Below, piece by piece: positions 1-9,344 of a stretch of 64,000 nucleotides of DNA (position 1 is the first letter of the stretch; each line of letters starts with the position of its first letter). Source of the stretch: Oscillospiraceae bacterium (lineage in GTDB: Bacteria; Bacillota; Clostridia; Saccharofermentanales; Saccharofermentanaceae); the NCBI GenBank assembly GCA_902782125.1, contig CACZMA010000007.1:1-64000 (forward strand), given 5' to 3'. The notes under the pieces are model-generated. The model made no database searches. It was given only the letters and a program-made list of their open reading frames with translations, and was not told the DNA's origin. The position numbers were made by a program, and so were the translations under genes.

Positions 1-253
1 TTGAATTACATGACTCCCAAAGAGTACAAAGCTGTCTACAGTTCGAATTAAGGGTATATATTCCTTGTTTATGTGTCTACTTTTGCTTGACTAGTGCAAT
101 TGTGAGTTAATTGTGCTTAAATCGGGTCCGCTGACTCACAAATTACGCACAGGCCTTTTGAAGTCACTGGTCTGAACCATATGGAAGGCCATTCTGACAG
201 CAGAATGCACTGCGCTGCTGTCACCGCTGCTGTATTCTCGCCCGGCGGAAGCT
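1..253. other. Intergenic stretch left of the first hybrid kinase
   Basis: No convincing gene is visible. The stretch holds two copies of the word GTCTAC (34-39, 75-80) and an inverted pair GTGAGT (102-107) / ACTCAC (134-139). The same words recur in the gene-free stretches at 12717-13080 and 33480-33590. No T-rich hairpin terminator for the leftward kinase was recognised. The coding-like frames that enter from the right are antisense shadows of the kinase C-terminus. Confidence 0.5.
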
Positions 254-2644
254 TTACTCCTCTGACCCCGGCGCGAACTCCAGGATCTCATCGTCACCGC
301 CCTGAGCGCCGAACTCGAGTATCTCGTCGTCTTCGGTCGAGGGCGATGCGTGCACGGCATCAGCGATGGCCATCACGGCGGTGTTGTATCTGGCGAGCAT
401 GTCGTCGTGCTCGGCGAGGATCGCCGCCGTGTCGCCCGAGTTTGCCGCCTGCTCGAGTCTTGCCGCCATCTCGGACAATGTGGTCGCGCCGATCATGCGC
501 GAGGTGCTCTTCAGGGCGTGGACGTCGATCGCATAGTTGTTCCAGTCGGACGCCTCGTACGATGCCTTGAGCGCAGCCGCTTTCTCGTCTCTTCCGTGCG
601 CGAACTCCGCGAGCATCGTCAGGTAGAAATCCTTATCGTTCTGGCAGTAGGGCAGGCCGATCTCCGGATCGATCCCGGCTTCTCTCAGGCCTTCAAGACC
701 GTCGGTATCGACAGCATCGGAAGAAGCGGAGCTGTCCTTGATGAATTCCACCTTATCCTCAGGCAGATACTTCAGGATCATCTTCTCGAGCGCGTGGCTG
801 TCGACGGGCTTGGTAAGGAAGTCGGTAAAGCCCTCCGCGAGATAGCGCTCTCTGGCACCGACCACTGCGTCCGCGGTCAGGCAGATGACGGGGGAGTCCT
901 TGCTCGCCGCCGTATCCGAACTTCTTATGATGTGGAAAGTCTCCGTGCCGTCCATCTCGGGCATGCGCTGATCCATCAGGATGAGGTCGTAACGGTTCAG
1001 TTCGCAGAGCGCGATCGCACCTGCGCCCGTGTATGTCGTATCTATCTTCATGCGCGTGTTCTTGAGAAGGTTCACGACGACCGCGAGGTTCATCTTGGTA
1101 TCGTCAACGATGAGGATGTGCGCATCGGGCGCGCGGAACGATTCCCTGTAAGCACCAGCCGCGAGGACGCTCTCCTTGAACCTCTCCTGGAAGTCTCCCA
1201 CCGGCGCGTCGGACAGGACCTTCTGCGGTATGGTCACGGTGAAGGTCGAACCCTTGCCGTACTCGCTTTCGACGGATATCGTGCCGTCCATCATCTTCAG
1301 CAGGCGCTGCGTTATGGGGAGCCCCAGGCCGGAGCCGTGCACCGTTGTGTTATGTCCCAGCCTCTCGAAATTCTCGAACAGCCTCTCCTTGTCCTCCGTC
1401 CTGATGCCGATGCCGGTATCCTTGACGTCGGCCGTGAACACGATCTTATCGCCGTCGCGCTCACCCCTCAGCTTGAACCTTATTATGCCGTGATCGGTGT
1501 ATTTGACTGCGTTGTTCAAAAGGTTGGTGAAGATCTGTTTTACTCGCAGCTCATCGCCGAAAACCTCGTCAGGCAGGGTCTCGTCCACGTCGATGACGAA
1601 TTCGAGGCCTTTGTCCCTTGCCTTGAACAAAGTCTGGTTGCTCAGGTCATTGAGCATGGAAGAGAGCCTGTAGGGCGACTCCATGAGTTCCATCCTGCCT
1701 TCTTCTATCTTCGAGAAGTCCAGGATGTCGTTTACTATCGACAGCAGGTTGTGGCCGGCGTTCTCGACGTCGCCTGCGTACATGACGATGTTCTTAAGCG
1801 ATTCCTTACGAGCTTTTGTCTCGCCGTCGCCCAGTTCGGAGGCGGTCCTGCCTTCTCTAAGGATCATCTCGTTCATGCCGATGACGGCGTTGATGGGGGT
1901 CCTTATCTCGTGGCTCATGTTGGTGAGGAATTCGCTCTTGGCGTGGTTCGCGCTCTCGGCCCTGACCTTGTCTTCCATGAGCCTGCCCTGCTGCCTGACA
2001 TAAGGCCTTACGACGAGGAAAGCCAGGAGTGCCGCGACGAGCTGGGAGATGATCAATATGATCAGATGCGAGATCACGATCGAGACCGTCTGCTCGGTTA
2101 TCTGACTCTCGAACCAGTCGGCAGAGAAGTCGACTACCGCGATGCCTGCGACGCTGCCGGATGAATCGAAGACCGGGCTGTAGGCGCTGTAGAATTCGCC
2201 CCACTGATCCGTGTAGGGCTGCTCGTCGACAGCGGCCGTTCCGCTACCTGCTTTGTCCAGGGCTTCCGTGTATTTGACGCTGTCACCGTAGCTTGCCGGT
2301 GTGTCAGGGTCAGTGTCCAGGATGAATATGTAGCTGCCGTCAGTATCTTCCCTTATCGCATAGACGTATTCGAGCTCGACGTTGTCTCTGAATACGGTGA
2401 GAGTGTCGTAGATATTTAAGTACTGGGGTGAACCGACATTGTCCTCGTCTATCGAGGCGAGGGCGTCGCCGCTTATCGAGTTGGCCGCACAGTTGGCTAT
2501 GTCCAGCATTCGCTGCTGAACGGACTCTCTTATGGCGATGGTAGAGATGTTGATGGAGATGATGCAGAAGAGGATGCCGGTGATCAATATGATCGCCTCG
2601 ACCATAAGGATGATCCTGGTGGACAGTTTTGTTCCCGTTGCCAC
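254..2644 (-). CDS. Hybrid sensor histidine kinase with receiver and HPt domains
   Basis: A membrane hybrid kinase of 796 residues, expected to autophosphorylate and pass phosphate His-Asp-His to a separate regulator. An N-terminal membrane segment (about 11-34) and a second one (about 187-212) flank an extracytoplasmic sensor region. The HisKA motif MSHEIRTP puts the phospho-His at about 245. The HATPase_c domain shows an N box ([12 protein letters not shown], about 372-383) and DTGIGI (about 409-414). A receiver domain follows (about 508-628, Asp about 558 in [13 protein letters not shown]), then an HPt domain with His about 709 in DVHALKST. The tail contains DDEILEF twice. The GTG start is preceded by GGAGGG about ten bases upstream. 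It is divergent from a second hybrid kinase of the same plan. The ligand cannot be read from sequence. Confidence 0.93.
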   Translation of the reverse strand: MATGTKLSTRIILMVEAIILITGILFCIISINISTIAIRESVQQRMLDIANCAANSISGDALASIDEDNVGSPQYLNIYDTLTVFRDNVELEYVYAIREDTDGSYIFILDTDPDTPASYGDSVKYTEALDKAGSGTAAVDEQPYTDQWGEFYSAYSPVFDSSGSVAGIAVVDFSADWFESQITEQTVSIVISHLIILIISQLVAALLAFLVVRPYVRQQGRLMEDKVRAESANHAKSEFLTNMSHEIRTPINAVIGMNEMILREGRTASELGDGETKARKESLKNIVMYAGDVENAGHNLLSIVNDILDFSKIEEGRMELMESPYRLSSMLNDLSNQTLFKARDKGLEFVIDVDETLPDEVFGDELRVKQIFTNLLNNAVKYTDHGIIRFKLRGERDGDKIVFTADVKDTGIGIRTEDKERLFENFERLGHNTTVHGSGLGLPITQRLLKMMDGTISVESEYGKGSTFTVTIPQKVLSDAPVGDFQERFKESVLAAGAYRESFRAPDAHILIVDDTKMNLAVVVNLLKNTRMKIDTTYTGAGAIALCELNRYDLILMDQRMPEMDGTETFHIIRSSDTAASKDSPVICLTADAVVGARERYLAEGFTDFLTKPVDSHALEKMILKYLPEDKVEFIKDSSASSDAVDTDGLEGLREAGIDPEIGLPYCQNDKDFYLTMLAEFAHGRDEKAAALKASYEASDWNNYAIDVHALKSTSRMIGATTLSEMAARLEQAANSGDTAAILAEHDDMLARYNTAVMAIADAVHASPSTEDDEILEFGAQGGDDEILEFAPGSEE

Positions 2645-2699
2645 GCTTCTAGTACCCTCCGTGCGCGAATAATATAAATATTACATAAAAGGTAAAATA

Positions 2700-2728
2700 T
2701 TGACAATATAATCAGCAATTATAGTAAT
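2700..2728 (+). promoter_or_regulatory. Probable promoter for the rightward hybrid kinase
   Basis: The AT-rich gap between the two divergent kinases holds TTGACA at 2700-2705 and a weak -10 (TAGTAA) at 2722-2727, 16 bases apart. The implied start of transcription lies only a few bases before the ATG at 2738, where no clear Shine-Dalgarno is present, so the mRNA may have a very short leader. The -10 is not a good match. Confidence 0.35.
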
Positions 2729-2737
2729 ATTTGTCGT

Positions 2738-5305
2738 ATGAAGAATAATCTGAAGACTCTCCTGCTCACACTAAGCGCGACATTCGTGCTGATGGCGCTG
2801 CTTATCACATATACTTCCAGACTGATGTATGAGTCTTCGTATTCGCATGTGTACGAGCTCGGCAATGACAGGGCCGCTGCGATCACGGCAGATGTTGAGA
2901 ACTATCTCGAGACGGCAAGGTCCGTTCTCTGGGTCGCAGCTGATACCGTGGATCACATGGTCTCGAGGGGCGCAACTTATGACGAGATAGTCGAATACAT
3001 CACGCGTGAATCTGCAAATACCGCATCACAGTTCGACGAGACATATACGGGCATCTACGGTTACATCAACGGCCAGTACGTTGACGGCGTCGGGTGGACT
3101 CCGCCCGAAGATTACGATCCGACCGCCAGGGACTGGTACATCGATACTTCCGCGGCGCAGGGCAAGACGCTCATCGTATCGCCTTACGTCGATGCCGAGA
3201 CCGGAAATGTCATCATCTCGGTGTGCAAAGCTCTCTCGGACAACAATAACGTTCTCGGTCTGGATCTCACTCTGTCCCATGTCCAGGAGATCGTCGAAGA
3301 CATTCAGATCAACGGCAACGGATACGGTTTCATCCTGAATTACGACGGAACGGTCGTGGCGCATAAGGATGCCGGCGAGAAAGGTAAGAATTACAGCGAG
3401 ATACCCGAGCGCGCTGCTCTGTATGACAAGGTCATGGAGACAGGCAAGGGCTACTTTGAGATGGAGATCGACGGCAGGATGTGCACGGTCTTCGTGGACG
3501 ATATATTGGACCAGTGGCATCTCGTCATCGTGGTGGAGTCCGCAGTGCTCTTCAAGCCGACAAGGGACGTCCTGGTCGTGAGCATATGTGTGGGTGTGAT
3601 CGTTTTCGCGCTGATATCCGCGTTCTACATAATTGGCTACAGGCACGAGCGCAAGGTCAACAAGCGCCTCGAGGAGATGAAGGCGAACGAGCAGAGGAGG
3701 GAGTACGAGGCGAAGATCCTCGCCCTCGAGAAAGCAGCCGCCGACAGCGCGAACAAGGCCAAGAGTGATTTCCTCGCGGACATGAGCCACGAGATAAGGA
3801 CGCCGATCAATGCGGTCCTCGGCATGAACGAGATGATCCTGAGGCAGTCGGACGACGAGCAGATCCTCGAGTATTCTTCGAACATCAAGATCGCGGGCAA
3901 CACGCTGCTGTCGCTCATCAACAACATACTGGATTTCTCCAAGATCGAAGACGGCAAGATGAGCCTCGTTCCGGTCGAGTTCGATACCGCGGAACTCATC
4001 GATGCCCTGGTCAATTCCGTCAGCGAGAGGGCGCGCGCCAAGGGGCTCGAACTTAATATAGACGTAGATCGATCTGTTCCGTCGCGCCTCTACGGTGATG
4101 ACGTCAGGATCGGGCAGGTTATTACGAACCTTCTCACGAACGCGGTCAAATACACCGAGACCGGTTCCGTCACGCTCCGCGTCAGGAACAACGGCACCGA
4201 CGGCGAGAACGTAAAGCTCAGATTCGACGTCATCGATACCGGCATAGGTATCAAGGAAGAGGACCTCGGCAAGCTCTTCGAATCGTTCAAGAGGATAGAG
4301 GAGACCAGGAACCGCCACATCGAAGGCACGGGTCTCGGCATCTCCATCGTCTGCAAGCTGCTCGAGATGATGGACAGCAAGCTGGACGTCGAGAGCAGGT
4401 ATGCCATAGGCTCGACTTTCGGCTTCGACCTGAAGCTCCGCGTGGTGGATGCATCTCCCGTCGGCGAGGCGGGCTCGAAAACAAAAACCTCCGCAGCAAG
4501 GGACAAGGCCGAGCACCTCTATGCGCCTTCCGCGCGTGTGCTCGTTACCGACGATAACGACATGAACCTCAAGGTCGCGACCAACTTCCTGAAGATCTTC
4601 GGCATCAGGCCCGTTACGTGTTCTTCCGGCGCTGCCACCATAGAGCTCATGCGTAAGGAGAAGTTCGATATCGTCTTCCTGGATCACATGATGCCCGAGA
4701 TGGACGGCATCGAGACGCTCCGTAAGCTCAAGGATGAGGGCCTGACGGAAGGTACGGTCATGATCGCGCTCACGGCCAATGCCGTGGTCGGTGCAGAAGA
4801 GCAGTACTTAAGCGCAGGATTCGACGGATACCTGTCCAAGCCCATCACGATCGAAGATATCGAGAAGGCGCTCGCGCAGTATCTGCCGGCTGACATCATC
4901 GGCAGGAATGACGATATCTCAAATAATGACCAAAATGATAAAGAAAATAAGAGTATTACGATTGACACAGCCCGTCAAATAGGGCTTAATGTTGATAGTG
5001 CACTTGTCTATTCATGTGGGGATGAGGACTTCTATCTGGAGTTGCTTACTGATTATGCGGGGCAGGCTTCCGATAGGTGCGCTGAACTGACCTCGTACCT
5101 TGAAGCGGGTAATCTCAAGGACTACGAGATACTTGTACATTCGATCAAGAGTTCTTCGAAGACTATCGGTGCAGATGATCTGTCCGAGCTTGCGAAGTTA
5201 CTCGAATCGGCTGCCGGGGACAGTGATGCAGATTACGTCAGGCAGCACCACGATGCACTCGTATCAGGGTTGGAAGAACTTAGGACAAGGATAATAGGAA
5301 ACTGA
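2738..5305 (+). CDS. Hybrid sensor histidine kinase with dCache-type sensor, receiver and HPt
   Basis: An 855-residue membrane kinase. Membrane segments at about 7-27 and 278-300 enclose an extracytoplasmic Cache-like sensor of about 245 residues; the phrase DPTARDWY (about 127-134) is a hallmark of dCache_1 domains that bind small molecules such as amino acids or amines. A coiled-coil linker leads to HisKA (MSHEIRTP, His about 351), HATPase_c (TNLLTNAVKYT, DTGIGI), a receiver (Asp about 649 in IVFLDHMMPEMDG) and an HPt domain (His about 801 in LVHSIKSSSKT). An Asn/Asp/Lys-rich linker before HPt is more AT-rich than the rest. It shares the full plan with the divergent kinase on its left except for the sensor, so the two are paralogues. 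The acyltransferase begins 13 bases downstream. Confidence 0.94.
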   Translation: MKNNLKTLLLTLSATFVLMALLITYTSRLMYESSYSHVYELGNDRAAAITADVENYLETARSVLWVAADTVDHMVSRGATYDEIVEYITRESANTASQFDETYTGIYGYINGQYVDGVGWTPPEDYDPTARDWYIDTSAAQGKTLIVSPYVDAETGNVIISVCKALSDNNNVLGLDLTLSHVQEIVEDIQINGNGYGFILNYDGTVVAHKDAGEKGKNYSEIPERAALYDKVMETGKGYFEMEIDGRMCTVFVDDILDQWHLVIVVESAVLFKPTRDVLVVSICVGVIVFALISAFYIIGYRHERKVNKRLEEMKANEQRREYEAKILALEKAAADSANKAKSDFLADMSHEIRTPINAVLGMNEMILRQSDDEQILEYSSNIKIAGNTLLSLINNILDFSKIEDGKMSLVPVEFDTAELIDALVNSVSERARAKGLELNIDVDRSVPSRLYGDDVRIGQVITNLLTNAVKYTETGSVTLRVRNNGTDGENVKLRFDVIDTGIGIKEEDLGKLFESFKRIEETRNRHIEGTGLGISIVCKLLEMMDSKLDVESRYAIGSTFGFDLKLRVVDASPVGEAGSKTKTSAARDKAEHLYAPSARVLVTDDNDMNLKVATNFLKIFGIRPVTCSSGAATIELMRKEKFDIVFLDHMMPEMDGIETLRKLKDEGLTEGTVMIALTANAVVGAEEQYLSAGFDGYLSKPITIEDIEKALAQYLPADIIGRNDDISNNDQNDKENKSITIDTARQIGLNVDSALVYSCGDEDFYLELLTDYAGQASDRCAELTSYLEAGNLKDYEILVHSIKSSSKTIGADDLSELAKLLESAAGDSDADYVRQHHDALVSGLEELRTRIIGN

Positions 5306-5318
5306 CAAGAGGTGTTTT

Positions 5319-6716
5319 ATGGCTGGAGTTATGGGCGGCATAGACGGCTGGTTTATCGCGGACAAGATAGTTGCATATCTGTTCATCGTGCTCTTCATCT
5401 GGGGAGCTTCGAACAAGTTCGGCAGAAGAGACGAGTTCAATGAGGATTTTACGAGCCTGGCTGCGATGAAGTCCCTTCAGGGCTTCGCGGCATTAGGCGT
5501 CATACTTCACCACATATCGCAGGAATATTTCTTCCAGGAAGAAGGAGTGCTCTCGCTCTTCGTCAATGCAGGTGCGTACTTCGTTGCTCTGTTCTTCTTC
5601 TGCTCAGGCTACGGCCTTCTGAAGAGCTACGATACAAAGAAGGATTACCTCAAGGGATTCATAGGCAAGAGAGTCGTTAAGGCGCTCGTTATCCCGTTCT
5701 ATGTCAACGTCATCTTGTACGGCATCATGATGTTCCTGGTCAAGTGGCCGGTAGAACCTCTGCAGTGGGTCACCAACTTCCTCGGCATCACGATGATGAA
5801 CAGATTCGCGTGGTTCCCGATCATACTCGTTCTTCTCTACCTCGTATTCTATCTTTGCTTCAGGTTCATCAAGAACCGCCCGGCATGCTTTATCGTCATC
5901 GGACTGTTCATCATAAGTCTCGGCATCATTACGAGTGTCGTGGGACATGTCGCATGGTGGGCAGGACCGGATAACTGGTGGATGGACGATAATTTCTGGG
6001 AGACTGATTTCAAGTGGTGGATGGATGAGCAGATATTCTGGTTCAACGGTGAGTGGTGGTCCAACTCTGCGCCTGCATTCATGACGGGACTCTTGTTCGC
6101 GAACTACGAGAAGCAGATCGTGGCTTTCTTCAAGAAGAAGTATGTCCTTAAGCTGCACATTCTCGCAGTGATCACTCTCGCCCTCGGACTGCTGAACAAT
6201 TACGGCCAGAGCGCCTTTGGTTACTGGACCGAGTGGGAAGGCAAAGGACCTGCGATCGGAGATAAGATCGTCACTTACTTTATGCAGATCCCGCTCCTGT
6301 TCGTGTTCCCGCTGCTTGTTTTCGTGCTGATGATGAAGTATCACGTAAGCAATCCGGTAACGCGTTTCTTCGGAAAGTACTCGCTGCACACGTACCTCAT
6401 GAACCTTGCTGCGATCACGTTCTGCAGGTTCCTCGAGGTGCCCGATGCGCTCGTTATGGTGGGCGACGTGAAGAACAATCTCTTCCTGTTCGCGATAGCA
6501 GTCATTATCCTCTCAGTGCTCCTCGGCATGCTGGAGTATAAGATCACGACTGCCGTTCAGAACCTCATATTCAGGAAGCCCGCGCCTGCAGTTGTTGACA
6601 CCTACGTCAGACCTTCACTTCTCGAAGAGAACGGCGAACACGCAACGAAAACAGGCCTCGCGGCAGAGCTCAAGGCAGAAGAGAAGGCAGCCGAGAAGGC
6701 TGAAGCGAAGGCTTGA
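5319..6716 (+). CDS. Acyltransferase family 3 membrane protein with Trp-rich loop
   Basis: A polytopic membrane protein of 465 residues with about ten hydrophobic segments. The early sequence SLQGFAALGVILHHIS carries the histidine of the Acyltransferase_3 family (OafA/NolL-like enzymes, which O-acylate surface glycans). A loop at about residues 208-248 holds ten tryptophans, several as WW pairs between acidic residues. The C-terminus is a charged Ala/Glu/Lys tail (about 445-465). The start has the ribosome binding site AGAGGTG seven to eight bases upstream. It follows the hybrid kinase by 13 bases and may be co-transcribed with it. It ends directly against the last permease gene on the other strand. 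The acyl acceptor is unknown. Confidence 0.8.
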   Translation: MAGVMGGIDGWFIADKIVAYLFIVLFIWGASNKFGRRDEFNEDFTSLAAMKSLQGFAALGVILHHISQEYFFQEEGVLSLFVNAGAYFVALFFFCSGYGLLKSYDTKKDYLKGFIGKRVVKALVIPFYVNVILYGIMMFLVKWPVEPLQWVTNFLGITMMNRFAWFPIILVLLYLVFYLCFRFIKNRPACFIVIGLFIISLGIITSVVGHVAWWAGPDNWWMDDNFWETDFKWWMDEQIFWFNGEWWSNSAPAFMTGLLFANYEKQIVAFFKKKYVLKLHILAVITLALGLLNNYGQSAFGYWTEWEGKGPAIGDKIVTYFMQIPLLFVFPLLVFVLMMKYHVSNPVTRFFGKYSLHTYLMNLAAITFCRFLEVPDALVMVGDVKNNLFLFAIAVIILSVLLGMLEYKITTAVQNLIFRKPAPAVVDTYVRPSLLEENGEHATKTGLAAELKAEEKAAEKAEAKA

Positions 6717-7508
6717 TCACGTCTTAACGCTTCCCAGTGCGACGCCTTCTACAATGAACCTCGAGCAGATGAGGTAAACGATGATCGGAGGCAGGACCAA
6801 GAGCCATTCGGGAGAGGGCGTGAGTGCGAGAGTTTTCGCCTTATCATCGATGAGGATGATGCTGGGGACAAACGTATTGTACCAGTTGCTTACGAAGGCA
6901 AAGATGATCTGTGTTGCCATGGCGGGCTTGAGCATAGGCAGGACGATCTGGTTGAAGATCCTGAACTCGCTCGCGCCGTCGAGTCTGCCTGATTCGACGA
7001 TCGACATCGAGAACGTTGCCTGCAGGTACATCCTCATGAAGAAGACGGTTAGAGGCGTCGCGACTGCCGGGAGGATGAGCATCATAAGGTTGTTGATCAG
7101 ATGGAACTTCCACGTCAGCTGATAGAAACCGATCAGCGCGATAGTGTTAGGAAGCATCATGAAAGCGGTGATCAGGTTGCTGAAGACCGTCTTAAGTTTC
7201 CACTCATAAGCTGTGATCGCATATGCTGTCAGCGAAGAGAAATACACGTTAAGGAAAGTCGCACCGACCGTTACGAGCATCGAATTCTTGAAGGAATTGA
7301 TAACAGATACATTGTTGTATACGATCTTAGTCAGTCTGCCCGTGCTGTCCATAGTATAAGTCTCGGGGTGCAGTACGTTCTCGGCCATCATAAGAACGAA
7401 CGGAAGCAGTATCAGAAGAACTATCGCGATAGACACGACATAGACTGCGATCTTAAGCTTCAGATCGTTCTTCCTGAGCATTGTGTTTGTCATAGTGCTG
7501 TCGCTCAT
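6717..7508 (-). CDS. Carbohydrate ABC transporter permease, MalG-like (second pair)
   Basis: An inner-membrane permease of 263 residues with six predicted membrane segments. The cytoplasmic loop ESGRLDGASEFRIFNQIVLP is the EAA motif that docks on the transporter ATPase, and the arrangement is that of MalG/UgpE-type subunits of carbohydrate importers. It is last in a four-permease run, one base after the stop of its MalF-like partner. Its closest relative in the window is the permease at 8492-9343, with which it shares the EAA loop and the C-terminal motif IVEGVALGSVK. Substrate is unknown because no binding protein lies beside it. Confidence 0.9.
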   Translation of the reverse strand: MSDSTMTNTMLRKNDLKLKIAVYVVSIAIVLLILLPFVLMMAENVLHPETYTMDSTGRLTKIVYNNVSVINSFKNSMLVTVGATFLNVYFSSLTAYAITAYEWKLKTVFSNLITAFMMLPNTIALIGFYQLTWKFHLINNLMMLILPAVATPLTVFFMRMYLQATFSMSIVESGRLDGASEFRIFNQIVLPMLKPAMATQIIFAFVSNWYNTFVPSIILIDDKAKTLALTPSPEWLLVLPPIIVYLICSRFIVEGVALGSVKT

Positions 7509-7509
7509 C

Positions 7510-8490
7510 TTAGGCCGCCTTCTTCAATGCTTTAAGTTCTTTCTTCCTGAGCTTTCGCGCCTTTGCCTCGTCCTTATCCCAAAGGAAGATAAAGTACAAT
7601 ATTCCCGCGAACACTGCGGTGAGACCGAGCAGGACAACGCTTGCCGCAGAAGCTCTGTCGTAGATGTAAGATCCCATGAAAGCTTGGTTCTGCAGGTATT
7701 GCATGAGGGTAAGAGCTTTGCGCGAGGTGTCGAACAGCCCGAACCAGGAAGGCACCTCGACCATGGCAAGTCCGTCTATGACCGAGATGACGGTGATAAA
7801 GAACATAATGGGCTTCATGCAGGGCACGGTAATGTGGAAGAACGTTTTCCATCTGTCAGCGCCGTCCATCTCCGCCGCCTCGAAAACTTCGACCGGGATG
7901 CCGGTGATGCCTGCCACGGCATAGATAAAAGTAATGCCGAAATGCATGAACATATATACGACGATGACCAGGAACTTGACCGAGAAGAAAAACTCAAAAT
8001 CCTTATCCGTGTAGCCGAATCCGTCGATCATGGCAGCAACATAGATAAACCCGATGACCGAAGATATAGTCGCTAAGATCGTGCCGGCCGCAGTGCTGCT
8101 GGCGATCAGCTGAGGCAAGATGAAGGAGGTCTTGAACAGCCATCTTCCTTTGATCTTAAGCCTTCTGTCGGTAACCATCGCTGCGAGCCAGAATGCCAGT
8201 ATCCATTCGGGGATCGTCGCACCTATCCAGAAAACGAAAGTGTTCCTTAATGCATCTTTGAATGATGTGGAATTAAAGACTTCCGCGAAATTCTTGAACA
8301 GCGGCAGACCTATGGACGGCAGGAACTTCGGGTCAGTATTGCCCGCGTGCTTCAGGTCGCAGAAGGCATAGTAGAATGTGCTCACGAGCGGGTAGAAATT
8401 GAACAGCAGGAATGCGACAACAAACGGGATTATGAATATATAAGCCCATTTGGTGTAATGCCTCGCGATGTGGTTCCTGTTGTCCTTCAT
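7510..8490 (-). CDS. Carbohydrate ABC transporter permease, MalF-like (second pair)
   Basis: A permease of 326 residues resembling MalF/UgpA-type subunits. The N-terminus holds a hydrophobic segment (WAYIFIIPFVVAFLLFNF), and the EAA loop reads EAAEMDGADRWKTFFHITVP. The C-terminal tail is lysine-rich. It lies one base from each neighbour, so the four permeases almost certainly share an mRNA. It is a paralogue of the permease at 9345-10343, with which it shares the N-terminal phrase ISRHYTKWGY/IARHYTKWAY and the EAA loop. It would form the membrane channel with the MalG-like protein at 6717-7508. The ATPase must be supplied from elsewhere, as is common for MsmK-type shared ATPases. Confidence 0.9.
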   Translation of the reverse strand: MKDNRNHIARHYTKWAYIFIIPFVVAFLLFNFYPLVSTFYYAFCDLKHAGNTDPKFLPSIGLPLFKNFAEVFNSTSFKDALRNTFVFWIGATIPEWILAFWLAAMVTDRRLKIKGRWLFKTSFILPQLIASSTAAGTILATISSVIGFIYVAAMIDGFGYTDKDFEFFFSVKFLVIVVYMFMHFGITFIYAVAGITGIPVEVFEAAEMDGADRWKTFFHITVPCMKPIMFFITVISVIDGLAMVEVPSWFGLFDTSRKALTLMQYLQNQAFMGSYIYDRASAASVVLLGLTAVFAGILYFIFLWDKDEAKARKLRKKELKALKKAA

Positions 8491-8491
8491 G

Positions 8492-9343
8492 TTACTGTTT
8501 GACGCTCCCTAACGCTACGCCTTCCACTATGTGCTTTGCGCAGAACAGATAGGCGATGATCGGGGGCGCCACAGTGATTATCATCGGTTTGATAACATAG
8601 ATACTGTATGCGACTCCGTAGGTTCGGAATTCATCCTTGATAAGAAGGATCGCCGGCAGATATGTGTCATACCAGCTCTGCGAGAAACAGAATATGAGCT
8701 GCGTCGCGATCGCAGGTTTGAGCATCGGCAGTATCAGCTTGTTGAAGATCCTGAATTCGCCCGCACCGTCTATCCTTGCAGATTCCACGAGCTCCCTCGA
8801 GAAAGTCGCCTGCAGATACATCTTCATGAAGAATACAGTGATCGGTGATGCGACGGTAGGGAAGATGACCATGGCAAGATTGTTGATAAGACCCAGATCC
8901 TGGACCATCTTGTAGTATCCGATGTAAGACATCGTCGTCGGTATCATCATGACTACAACAATAAATGTGGAGAGCGCCTTCCTGAACTTCCATTCATATG
9001 CGGTAAGACCGTAAGCCGTAAGCGCCGAGATATACATACAGCCGATGCAGGTGGAGCCTGTGACGATGACTGAATTGCGAAGGCTGATGAGCAACGGTGA
9101 TTCGCAGAACGCGACTACCTGGTTCCAGTATCTTAAGATCCTTTTAAGAGGATTCGCGATGAACTTCTGAAGTTCGGATCTCTCAGTCATCTCACCTGTC
9201 GCGGTGTATCCTACGGTGGTCAGCCATATTATGAAAGGGGACAGGACCAGGATCGTAATAAGGATCGTCACGATGTAAGTCGCGATCCTGAGCTTCAGGT
9301 CTCTTTGCTGGAGTATGGTTCTCTCATGACGGATCTCACTCAT
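8492..9343 (-). CDS. Carbohydrate ABC transporter permease, MalG-like (first pair)
   Basis: A 283-residue membrane protein with about six membrane segments and the EAA loop ESARIDGAGEFRIFNKLILP. The C-terminal motif HIVEGVALGSVK is typical of MalG-like permeases. It directly follows the MalF-like gene at 9345-10343 with one base between stop and start, and precedes the second MalF-like gene with the same spacing. A longer periplasmic insertion after the first membrane segment (about residues 48-85) distinguishes it from the paralogue at 6717-7508. Role: half of the membrane channel of a sugar or oligosaccharide importer. Confidence 0.9.
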   Translation of the reverse strand: MSEIRHERTILQQRDLKLRIATYIVTILITILVLSPFIIWLTTVGYTATGEMTERSELQKFIANPLKRILRYWNQVVAFCESPLLISLRNSVIVTGSTCIGCMYISALTAYGLTAYEWKFRKALSTFIVVVMMIPTTMSYIGYYKMVQDLGLINNLAMVIFPTVASPITVFFMKMYLQATFSRELVESARIDGAGEFRIFNKLILPMLKPAIATQLIFCFSQSWYDTYLPAILLIKDEFRTYGVAYSIYVIKPMIITVAPPIIAYLFCAKHIVEGVALGSVKQ

Positions 9344-9344
9344 A

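Noticed and set aside
350-2164. Long rightward ORF of 604 codons
   Set aside because: It lies antisense to a kinase with intact domains, has no recognisable domain and no ribosome binding site. GC-biased third positions make such shadows.
3026-4687. Long leftward ORF of 553 codons
   Set aside because: It is an antisense shadow of the second hybrid kinase; composition is skewed and no motif was recognised.
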